Part shown: piece after piece, positions 27,044 through 34,964 of the stretch
Numbering within the stretch: position 1 is the first letter of the stretch
Layout: every line of letters begins with the position of its first letter
NCBI GenBank assembly: GCA_017305835.1
Contig: JAFKJY010000085.1
Location: forward strand, 1 to 38,855
Reading direction: 5' to 3'
DNA length: 38,855 nt
DNA from: Hyphomicrobiales bacterium
GTDB taxonomy: Bacteria > Pseudomonadota > Alphaproteobacteria > Rhizobiales > Rhizobiaceae
The notes under the pieces: generated by a model
Database searches by the model: none
What the model was told of the DNA's origin: nothing
The model's input: the letters and a program-made list of their open reading frames with translations, nothing else
Position numbers and translations under genes: made by a program

Positions 27044-28950
27044 TCGATAATCCCCTCGAAACCGCACTTGCGAAGCTGACCGAAATCCAGCGCCAAGCCG
27101 TTGGCTGGGGTGAAGGTGCCATGCTGGCCCTTGCGGGGCCGGGGTCGGGCAAGACGCAGGTGCTGACATGCCGCATCGCGCGCTTGTTGGATGAGGGACG
27201 CGATCAGTCTTTCCGCGTTCTGGCGCTCACATTCACCAACAAGGCCGCCGATGAAATGAAGGAGCGCGTTGCGAACTTCGTTCCTGGCCTTGAGGAACGC
27301 GCCAATATCGGCACCTTCCACAGTTTCTGCGGACAGGTGCTGCGCCAGCACGGCATCCATCTTGGTATCAAGCCGGACTTTGCAATCTATTCACAGGACG
27401 ATGACCGCAAGGCAGTGCTTGAGGATGCACTGAAACGCGCGGACATGGGCGCGGACGGCATGCGCTATCTTGGTCTGATCGACCGCATGAAAACGCTGCT
27501 GATCGAACCCAAGGATGTGGTGTCGCGCCTCACGCGCGCGGCTGACGCCCAAGCCATCGCGCAAGCCTATGAGGCTTACGAAAGCGAATTGCGCCGGTTG
27601 AACGTCCTCGACTTCAACTCTCTCATCTTCGAGGCATTTCGCCTGTTCTCGACATTCCCCGCCATCGCCGCCCGCTATCGCCGGTCCTATCCTTATTGGT
27701 TGCTGGACGAGTTTCAGGACACGAACGATGGCCAATACCGGCTCATTCGCACGATGGCGGGCAACGACTTCAAAAACGTGTTTGCGGTCGCCGACGACGA
27801 CCAGATTATCTACCAGTGGAACGGAGCAAGTTTCCGGCAAATCCAACGCTTCCGCGCCGATTTTCAGCCGGAGCTGATCCAACTCCCGACGAATTACCGT
27901 TGCCCACCTGCTATCGTCGCCGCCGCGAACCGGCTTGTGGCATATAACGTCCAAAGGACAGAGACGAAGAAGCCGCTGGTTGCGGGCAAGACCGACCTGA
28001 AACTCCCGGAGCAGGACCACATCCAACTCCGCGTCTTTGAAACCGATGAGATTGAGGCCGAGGAGATCGCCGAGGAGATCGCCGCGCGCGGCAGGGACCA
28101 ATGGAGCCAGACCACCGTTCTCGCCAGAACCCGCGCGTCACTCGAAAAAATGCTAAAGGCGTTTCAAGCTGCACAGGTGCCTGCCGTCATCGCGCAGCGC
28201 CGCGACGATTTCCTGTCTGCTGAAATTCGATGGATGGTCGCCTGTCTTGTCCAGACTGTGCGCCCATTGGACCGGCGCAATCTTGCTGTTTTGATTGACG
28301 CCTTTAATCGCTTTGCCGATATACAGATCGCCGTTGGGCAGGTCTTATCAGATGCCGAGGCCAGCGGTTCGGGCTATTTCAGCACATGGATTACCGCAGC
28401 CACTGGCGAGATCGGCGCTTCCTCGCCACACGCCAGGCTGCTTGAGACCGCAGGCCGTCTTGATCCAGCTTCCGCAAAGAGCGTCATCGACACGATGCTG
28501 ACGGAGTTGGACGCTCGGGCGTCCGGCGATGATCCTGACCCTGATTTGGTGGAAGATCTCGCCGCATGGCGTGAGATTTCCTCCGACATCAGGCGGCACT
28601 TCGGCAGCATCATCTCGCTCGACGAGTTTTTGCAACAGCTTCAACTCCGCTCGAAAGCACCATCGCCTCAAGCACACACAGTCACCTTGATGACGGTGCA
28701 TGGCGCGAAAGGCCGCGAGTTCGATTTCGTTTATCTGATCGGCTTAGCGGAGGACATATTGCCTTCGTTCCAGAGCCGCCAGAAAGGCGATAATAGCCCG
28801 GAAATGGAGGAGGAGCGCCGCAACTGCTTTGTTGCGATCACGCGCGCAAAGGAATCCCTTATCCTCAGCCGTGCCAACAGCTATCGCGGTTGGACCAAAC
28901 AGCCGTCACGGTTTCTGGTCGAAATGGGCCTTGCCACTCCGAACAGTTGA
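27040..28950 (+). CDS. UvrD-type superfamily 1 helicase, GajB-like (Gabija)
   Basis: The 636-aa protein has all main UvrD/Rep motifs: Q-motif region TEIQRQAVGWGEG, Walker A LAGPGSGKTQVL (about residue 31), LTFTNKAADEMKER, GTFHSFCGQVLR, Walker B LLDEFQDTN (about 221), ADDDQIIYQWNGA (about 250), TVHGAKGREFDFVYLIG (about 552) and FVAITRAKESLILS (about 597). GajB partners of GajA are UvrD-like; this one is longer than the B. cereus GajB (about 490 aa) and nearer a full helicase. ATG 27040 overlaps the nuclease stop (ATGA). It is the last gene of the coupled run. A repair helicase is the alternative, but operon position argues against it. Confidence 0.88.
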   Translation: MIDNPLETALAKLTEIQRQAVGWGEGAMLALAGPGSGKTQVLTCRIARLLDEGRDQSFRVLALTFTNKAADEMKERVANFVPGLEERANIGTFHSFCGQVLRQHGIHLGIKPDFAIYSQDDDRKAVLEDALKRADMGADGMRYLGLIDRMKTLLIEPKDVVSRLTRAADAQAIAQAYEAYESELRRLNVLDFNSLIFEAFRLFSTFPAIAARYRRSYPYWLLDEFQDTNDGQYRLIRTMAGNDFKNVFAVADDDQIIYQWNGASFRQIQRFRADFQPELIQLPTNYRCPPAIVAAANRLVAYNVQRTETKKPLVAGKTDLKLPEQDHIQLRVFETDEIEAEEIAEEIAARGRDQWSQTTVLARTRASLEKMLKAFQAAQVPAVIAQRRDDFLSAEIRWMVACLVQTVRPLDRRNLAVLIDAFNRFADIQIAVGQVLSDAEASGSGYFSTWITAATGEIGASSPHARLLETAGRLDPASAKSVIDTMLTELDARASGDDPDPDLVEDLAAWREISSDIRRHFGSIISLDEFLQQLQLRSKAPSPQAHTVTLMTVHGAKGREFDFVYLIGLAEDILPSFQSRQKGDNSPEMEEERRNCFVAITRAKESLILSRANSYRGWTKQPSRFLVEMGLATPNS

Positions 28951-29021
28951 GTCGTAACAGCCGGCGCGGTTTTCACATTTGAGAAAACGCTAAGCTTAAC
29001 TTTGCGAAGTTGGAAATTCAT

Positions 29022-29039
29022 AAACCTAGACATAGGTTT
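29022..29039. promoter_or_regulatory. Palindromic operator upstream of abiEi
   Basis: AAACCTA (29022-29028) and TAGGTTT (29033-29039) form a perfect 7-bp inverted repeat with a 4-bp spacer, 14 bp before the abiEi start. A possible -35 TTGGAA (29010-29015) and -10 TAGGTT (29033-29038), 17 bp apart, overlap it. AbiEi antitoxins repress their own promoter by binding inverted repeats, so this is the likely site. Confidence 0.6.
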
Positions 29040-29053
29040 GAAAATCTATCAAA

Positions 29054-29851
29054 ATGCTAAGCATGGATATGCGTTCTGGCAGCAAGCTAAACCGGCTCCA
29101 GCAGGAACTCCCCGAGGGTCTCCTTGTCGATGCCGCATGGATGGAAGCCCACGGCTACTCGTCGGCGCTACGTAGCCAGTATGTGCGCTCCGGCTGGCTC
29201 CACAGTCCAGCGCGGCGTGTCTATCGCCGCTCGCTCGCGCCACTCACCTGGCAGCAGGTGGTCGTCTCTCTCCAGGCGGTACTGGACCTTCCACTAACCG
29301 TTGGCGGGCGCACCGCGCTCGAACAGCAGGGTTACGCTCATTACCTTTCGACAGCGATGCGCGAGGTCCATCTTTACGGGCCGAAGCGTCCGCCGACCTG
29401 GCTGGCCAGCTTGCCGCTCGACGTGGCCTTCCATTGGCACAACAGCCTGCGACTATTTCCTAGCGATGCCAACGCACCGCCCGAGCCCAACCCTGTCATG
29501 GTCGGTGCCGGCGGCCTAACCTTACCCATCCGCTATTCCAGCAAGGAGCGCGCCGTTCTAGAATTGCTCGATGAACTGCCCGAGCATGAGAGCTTCCATC
29601 AGGTAGATGCGTTGATGGAAGGGATGAGCGATTTAAGTCCGCGCCGCCTGCAAACACTGCTTGAGGCTTGCACCAGCGTGAAGGCGAAGCGGCTCTTTTT
29701 CTTCTTTGCCGACCGCCATCGCCATGCGTGGCGATCCCGGCTCGATATGTCCCGCGTCGATTTGGGTTCGGGCAAGCGCGTCCTTGTCAAAGGCGGCAAG
29801 CTCGACCCGCGCTACAATATCACTGTGCCGTCCGATCTTGGGGGCTCATGA
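29054..29851 (+). CDS. abiEi: AbiEi-type antitoxin (type IV toxin-antitoxin)
   Basis: The 265-aa protein has the AbiEi layout: an N-terminal winged-helix domain (SKLNRLQQELPEGLLVDAAW, then SALRSQYVRSGWLHSPARRV, about residues 10-60) and the C-terminal antitoxin domain. The gene ends in a 4-nt overlap (ATGA) with the AbiEii-type gene. In AbiE, this protein represses the operon and counters the nucleotidyltransferase toxin without direct binding. ATG 29054 is used; no clear Shine-Dalgarno precedes it, and ATG 29069 is possible. A palindromic operator lies just upstream. Confidence 0.85.
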   Translation: MLSMDMRSGSKLNRLQQELPEGLLVDAAWMEAHGYSSALRSQYVRSGWLHSPARRVYRRSLAPLTWQQVVVSLQAVLDLPLTVGGRTALEQQGYAHYLSTAMREVHLYGPKRPPTWLASLPLDVAFHWHNSLRLFPSDANAPPEPNPVMVGAGGLTLPIRYSSKERAVLELLDELPEHESFHQVDALMEGMSDLSPRRLQTLLEACTSVKAKRLFFFFADRHRHAWRSRLDMSRVDLGSGKRVLVKGGKLDPRYNITVPSDLGGS

Positions 29852-30774
29852 ATCTCATGGCCTTCCTCGACACATATCGGCAGCAGGTCGCTCTTCTCAT
29901 TCGTGTCCTTCCTTCCGTCGCGGAGGAGCGAACTTTCGCGCTCAAAGGTGGCACTGCGATCAACCTATTCGTGCGCGACATGCCGCGCCTCTCCGTGGAC
30001 ATCGACCTGACCTATCTGCCGGTCGAAGATCGGGCCGCATCGCTAGCGGCAATTGACGCTGCAATGCTGCGGATCAAGGAACGGATCGAGCAGGGTATAC
30101 CCGGCGCGAAGGTCAATGCTTCGCGTTCGGCCGGCGAGAATATCGTCACCAAGCTGATCGTTCGCGCCAGCGACGTACAGATCAAGATCGAGGTGACGCC
30201 GGTGCTGCGCGGCGCAGTCTATGATCCCATCGCGATGAGCGTGGTCCCCACTGTCGAAGACGCCTTCGGCTTCGCCGAAATGCAGGTTGTGTCCTTCGCC
30301 GACCTCTACGCGGGCAAGATCGTGGCGGCGTTCGACCGCCAGCATCCTCGCGACCTCTTCGACGTGCGCGGCCTTCTGGCAAACGAGGGTGTGAGCGACG
30401 AACTGCGCCGCGCTTTCCTGGTTTACGTCATCAGCCACAATCGGCCGATGGCCGAAGTTCTGGCCCCGACCCGCAAACCTCTCCGCGAGGAGTTCGAGCG
30501 GGGCTTCGCCGGCATGACAAAGGAACCTGTCGCCCTCGCAGACCTTGAAGCCGCGCGGGAAGAGATCATCGCTACGGTGGTCGCCGACATGCCAGAAGAT
30601 CACCGGCGCTTCCTTCTCGGCTTCAAACGAGGCCAACCGGTTTGGAAACTCCTCGGGATACCGAAGGCCCAGTATCTGCCTGCCGTTATGTGGAAACAGC
30701 GCAACCTGGATCGGTTGCCCGACAGAAAACGGCGTGAACTGGCCGATGCGTTGGAGCACGTTCTTTCACTTTGA
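29848..30774 (+). CDS. abiEii: AbiEii-type nucleotidyltransferase toxin
   Basis: The 308-aa protein has the nucleotidyltransferase motif KGGTAINLFVRDMPRLS followed by VDIDL (GG at residues 34-35, Asp51 and Asp53), the active site of AbiEii/DUF1814 toxins, and FADLYAGKIVAAFDRQHPRD, a second family block with the conserved Lys and R.RD pattern. AbiEii toxins modify tRNA or other targets and cause growth arrest or abortive infection. ATG 29848 overlaps the abiEi stop by 4 nt. All key residues are present, so it looks intact. Confidence 0.88.
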   Translation: MNLMAFLDTYRQQVALLIRVLPSVAEERTFALKGGTAINLFVRDMPRLSVDIDLTYLPVEDRAASLAAIDAAMLRIKERIEQGIPGAKVNASRSAGENIVTKLIVRASDVQIKIEVTPVLRGAVYDPIAMSVVPTVEDAFGFAEMQVVSFADLYAGKIVAAFDRQHPRDLFDVRGLLANEGVSDELRRAFLVYVISHNRPMAEVLAPTRKPLREEFERGFAGMTKEPVALADLEAAREEIIATVVADMPEDHRRFLLGFKRGQPVWKLLGIPKAQYLPAVMWKQRNLDRLPDRKRRELADALEHVLSL

Positions 30775-30796
30775 GCTTTGCGCGCCAGGCAGCGCA

Positions 30797-30843
30797 ATGG
30801 CGGGTGGCGCTGCGATATGTGGGGGCTCCGCGCCACCCGCCAT
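30797..30843. terminator. 14-bp perfect inverted repeat between convergent genes
   Basis: ATGGCGGGTGGCGC (30797-30810) pairs perfectly with GCGCCACCCGCCAT (30830-30843) around a 19-nt loop. It fills the gap between abiEii (stop 30774) and traD (stop 30847, minus strand), the position of a bidirectional terminator. No T tract is present. Confidence 0.5.
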
Positions 30844-30846
30844 CGG

Positions 30847-31113
30847 TTACGCCCAATCCTGCTGCGGTTGAGTTCCGTCATGTGCGCCTGCTGGCCGTTC
30901 CGCTGCGAACGCCTCTTGCCCCAATCTGGCCCAAAGTTCCCGCGCTCGTTCGCCGTCCTCGCTGTTGAGCTTGTCGGCCATCCAGAGCATCGCGCCGTAG
31001 ATCATGGTGCGGTCGTCATTGGTCAGGTCCACGACGCCCGCCTTGACGACGAGGCCGCCGAGTTCGATCAGATGGCGCGTTCGCTTGCGGCGTTCGACCT
31101 GCCATGTCCGCAT
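30847..31113 (-). CDS. traD: Conjugal transfer protein TraD (Ti-plasmid type)
   Basis: The 88-aa product begins MRTWQVERRKRTRHLIELGG and continues LVVKAGVVDLTNDDRTMIYG, the conserved core of the small TraD of Ti and rhizobial plasmids (about 70 aa). The family is an accessory DNA-processing protein encoded beside oriT; its exact job is not well defined. ATG 31113 starts 1 nt after the traC stop, implying translational coupling. The frame runs upstream across traC to 31326, which is not real. traG, usually next, is absent. Confidence 0.82.
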   Translation of the reverse strand: MRTWQVERRKRTRHLIELGGLVVKAGVVDLTNDDRTMIYGAMLWMADKLNSEDGERARELWARLGQEAFAAERPAGAHDGTQPQQDWA

Positions 31114-31114
31114 G

Positions 31115-31441
31115 TCATGCCGCGCCCGTTGCGCCTGATGCCGGTTGCGCGCTGTCCGGTTGCGTTGGAGCGCCGCCAGTGTCGCGGTCAGATGCCGGAG
31201 CAGATCGCCGCGACCGGCCCTGAAAGAACGCAGCGCCGCGTTTCGCCCATGCCTCCCGCTTTCCGGTATCGTTGGTTTCCGCCAGCGCGACGAGCACACC
31301 GGCCAGTTCATCGGCGGTGAGCGCATCGGCCCCGGTAGCGATCACCAGTTCGCCAAGCTGCTGCACCTTGCGGGTTTTCAGTTCCCGCGCCTTGTCTTCG
31401 AGCGCCTTCAGTTCCGCATCAAAGTCCCTTGGTTTGCGCAT
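31115..31441 (-). CDS. traC: Conjugal transfer protein TraC (Ti-plasmid type)
   Basis: The 108-aa protein starts MRKPRDFDAELKALEDKA, with a helical N-terminus (ELKTRKVQQLGELVIATGA) and a Pro/Ser/Ala-rich tail. It matches the small TraC accessory protein that helps the TraA relaxase at the Ti-type oriT. ATG 31441 has GGAG 6 nt upstream; ATGs at 31444 and 31453 are alternatives. It is divergent from traA, with oriT between them, as in Ti plasmids. Confidence 0.82.
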   Translation of the reverse strand: MRKPRDFDAELKALEDKARELKTRKVQQLGELVIATGADALTADELAGVLVALAETNDTGKREAWAKRGAAFFQGRSRRSAPASDRDTGGAPTQPDSAQPASGATGAA

Positions 31442-31550
31442 CATCGTCTCCATAAGCTGTTGATGCAGCGATGATAGTTGCGCGGACGGCGGAACGCAGT
31501 ATTGTTGCCGGGACGGTGTGGCACGGCCCGGTCCATCCCGAGATTTTTTC

Positions 31551-31590
31551 GAGGGAGGGCGCGCTTATACGTCGTTCCGACGTGCGCTTG
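31551..31590. other. oriT: Putative oriT with nick-region motif
   Basis: The minus strand of 31556-31567 reads TAAGCGCGCCCT, one base different from the RSF1010-type nick sequence TAAGTGCGCCCT used by MOBQ relaxases. Next to it is a perfect inverted repeat ACGTCG (31569-31574) / CGACGT (31578-31583) with a 3-nt loop, as expected beside a nick site. It lies between divergent traC and traA. Confidence 0.75.
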
Positions 31591-31612
31591 GCCGTGGCAA
31601 TGCTTGATCGCA

Positions 31613-34595
31613 ATGGCGATCTATCATCTTCACGTCAAGGTCATCGGCCGCAAGGCCGGATCGAGCGCGGTGGCATCCGCCGCCTACCGTTCGGCTTCGC
31701 GGATGCGCGACCAGCGTATCGACCGCGTGCAGGATTTTTCCAACAAGCGCGGTGTCGTCCATTCCGAGGTCATGCTGCCGGATGGTGCGCCCGAGCATCT
31801 TAGCGACCGCGAACGGCTCTGGAACGATGTAGAGGCGTCCGAGGTCAGGAAGGACGCGCAGCTTGCCCGCGAGGTGGAGTTTTCCATTCCGCGCGAGATG
31901 ACGCAGGCGCAGGGCATCGAACTGGCGCGCGACTTCGCCCAAGCCGAATTTGTCGATCAGGGCATGATCGCCGATCTGAATGTGCATTGGGACATCGGCG
32001 AGGACGGGATGCCGAAACTCCATGCCCATGTCATGCTCACCATGCGCAGCGTGGACGAGAACGGTTTCGGCCCGAAGGTGCGGGATTGGAACCGCACCGA
32101 GATGGTGGAGCGGTGGCGCGAACGCTGGGCCGAGCATGTCAACGAGCGGCTGGCAGAACTCGACATTGACGCGCGCATCGACCATCGCAGCCTTGAGGCA
32201 CAGGGCATCGGGCTTGAGCCACAAAGCCAGATCGGCGCACCGGCGCAGCGGATCGAGGGCGAAGGGATCGAAGCCGCAGACCGCGCCGACATGCACCGCG
32301 AGATCGCGCGGAACAACGGCGCGCGGATCATCGCCGATCCATCGGTGGCGCTGGACGCGATCACGCATCAGCAATCGACCTTCACACGGCGCGACATGGC
32401 GATGTTTGCGCACCGGCACAGCGACGGGATCGAGCAGTTCAACGAGGTGATGGGCGCGATGCGCAACGCGCTCGATCTGGTCGAGCTTGGACAAGACGGC
32501 CGCGGCGAGGATCGGTTCACCACCCGCGACATGATCGAGACCGAACAGCGGTTGCACCGCGCGGCCGAGATGATGGCGGAGCGCGAGCGCCATGAGGTGA
32601 ACGAAGCCGATAGAGAGGCAGCACTTGCGCGCGCCGAACAGCGCGGCCTTGTCCTTTCCGGCGAGCAGACCGACGCGCTTTCGCATGTCACGGACGGGCG
32701 CGATCTTGGCATTGTCGTCGGCTATGCCGGGACCGGAAAGAGCGCCATGCTCGGCGTGGCGCGCGAGGCTTGGGAGGCGTCAGGCTACGAGGTTCGCGGC
32801 GTTGCCCTGTCCGGCATCGCTGCCGAGAATCTGGAGAGCGGATCGGGCATCGCGTCCCGCACCATCGCCAGCATGGAACACGGCTGGAAGCGGGGCCGCG
32901 ACATGCTGACCGCCCGCGATGTGCTTGTCATCGACGAAGCTGGCATGGTCGGCACGCGGCAGTTGGAGCGCGTTTTGTCCCATGCCGCCGATGCCGGGGC
33001 CAAGGTCGTGCTGGTCGGCGACCCGCAGCAACTGCAATCCATCGAAGCGGGCGCGGCGTTCCGTTCTATCCACGACCGCCACGGCGGCGTCGAAATCCAT
33101 GAGGTCCGTCGCCAGCGTGAGGACTGGCAGCGTGACGCCACCCGCGATCTGGCAACCGGCCAAACCGCCAATGCGATCCATGCCTATGACGCGCACGACA
33201 TGGTGCATGAGGCGCAAAGTCGAACAGGCGCGTGACGATCTGATCGACCGTTGGGACCGTCAGCGGCAGGCAGCGCCGGACAGCAGCCGCATCATCCTCA
33301 CCCACACCAATGCGGAGGTGCGCGAACTCAACGAGGCCGCCCGCGACCGGATGCGGGAGGCTGGCGATCTTGGCGAGGATGTGCGCGTGACGGTCGAGCG
33401 CGGAGAACGCAGCTTCGCCGCCGGTGATCGCGTCATGTTCCTGCAAAACGAGCGCGGGCTTGGCGAGGATGGTGGTGGCGTGAAGAACGGCACACTTGGC
33501 ACCATCGAGCAGGTCAGCGCGCAGAGCATGACCGTGCAGACAGACGATGGCAGGTCCATTGCCTTCGATCTGAAAGACTATAACCGCATCGACCACGGCT
33601 ATGCGGCGACCATCCACAAGGCGCAGGGCATGACCGTGGACCGCACCCATGTTCTGGCGACACGGGGCATGGATGCCCACGGCAGCTATGTCGCCCTGTC
33701 ACGCCACCGCGACGGCATCGACCTGCACTATGGGCGCGACGACTTCGCCAGTCAGGACAAGCTCATCAACATCCTGTCGCGCGACCGGGCAAAGGACATG
33801 GCATCCGACTACGAGCCCGCGCAGAGCTATGCCGAGCGGCGCGGTATTGCTTCCCATGCCCGTGATGCTGCCATTGAACAGATACGTGTGCCGAGCAATG
33901 CCGTTGATCGGATCGACGACATTATCTTCGGCGTGCGCGAACTTCGTGACGGCGCAGAAGGGCCGGCAAGGGAGACGACCGGCAGGGGGATAAGGCAGGA
34001 GATCGAGGCGGTGGCACAGGAGGCCGGGATAGATTCGGAGGATGCCTTGCGCCACGCCCGCAGAATGGCGCTCATCCGTCATGCCCATGCCATTGGCCAG
34101 GTCTTCAACGCCGAGGACGCTGGGGGCAAGGCAAGCCCCGCACAATGGGAGGAACTGGTCGATTCCCGTAAGGTGTTCGATGGGGTGCGCCCCTATGGCT
34201 GGCAGGACGCGGAAGCGGCCTATGCCAAGGATGAGAGCCTTGCCCATGAGGCGGGATCGGGCAAGGTCAATCGCGCCATCCGCGCCCTCCAGCTCGAAAC
34301 CGAGATTCGGACCAGCCCGGAACGCCGTGCGGATCGTTTCGTGGAACGCTTTCAGGAACTCAAACAGTCTGGCGAGCGCCGATATGCGGCGGGCGACTAT
34401 TCCGGTCACAGGGCGGCGCGGGCGGAAATGGGCAACATGGTTGCAAGCCTCGAACGCGACCCGCAGCTTGAATCCCTGCTCGAAGGCCGCAAGAAGCAAC
34501 TCGGCATCAGCATGGATTTCGACTCAGGGATGAGGCTTGGTCGGCAACTAGCCCTCAGTCACGGCCTCGGCAGGGGAAGGAGCATCGGATTGTAG
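31613..34595 (+). pseudogene. traA: TraA relaxase-helicase (MOBQ), frameshifted
   Basis: The first part (ATG 31613 onward) has the MobA/MobL relaxase: MAIYHLHVKVIGRKAG, GSSAVASAAYRSASRM, and the metal-binding LHAHVMLTMR (about residue 136). A superfamily 1 helicase follows: Walker A GYAGTGKSAML (about 371) and LVIDEAGMVGT. The frame ends at 33235, but the same protein resumes in the frame one base later from about 33219 (VEQARDDLIDRWDR) through IHKAQGMTVDRTHV and LSRHRDGIDLHY to 34595. One extra A in the AAA run 33216-33218 accounts for it: CAA-GTC-GAA would restore the reading. Joined, it gives about 994 residues. A sequencing error in the run is possible; if real, nicking may survive but the helicase half is lost. 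Confidence 0.85.
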
Positions 34596-34732
34596 GACGT
34601 ACAACCATCCTATTTACCGCCATTTCTACGCCACACTACTACGACACCTAAATATCTATTGCACAATGATAATTCGTTGCTCTCACTGGTCTCTGCGATC
34701 GTCAGAAACAACCAGCAGGAGGCAGCGCAGCC

Positions 34733-34963
34733 ATGCGTCAACCAGACCGTATCGTCCGCCTGAAAACCGTTCTCGCCCGCACCGGCCTGTCGCGGTCCAC
34801 CATCTACCGCAAGATCGCCGAGGGCACGTTCCCGCCCCAACTCAGGATCAGCATCAACGGTGCAGGATGGCATGAATCCGACATTGACCGCTGGATCGCC
34901 GATCCTGCCGGCTGGCGGCCACCAATGACAACGGCTGACAGAATGGACGCGGGCCGCATGTAA
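34733..34963 (+). CDS. AlpA-family regulator / excisionase-like protein
   Basis: The 76-aa protein has the AlpA helix-turn-helix: RIVRLKTVLARTGLSRSTIY then RKIAEGTFPPQLRIS and WHESDIDRWI. AlpA proteins activate or act beside the integrase of cryptic prophages and islands, some as excisionases. GGAGG lies about 10 nt before the ATG. It converges on the integrase gene, with stops 1 nt apart, and is the likely directionality factor for this element. Confidence 0.87.
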   Translation: MRQPDRIVRLKTVLARTGLSRSTIYRKIAEGTFPPQLRISINGAGWHESDIDRWIADPAGWRPPMTTADRMDAGRM

Positions 34964-34964
34964 T

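Noticed and set aside
32919..33218. Upstream part of the second traA frame read as a separate gene start
   Set aside because: Residues before about 33219 in this frame are a shadow of the first traA frame; the true continuation begins at VEQARDD.
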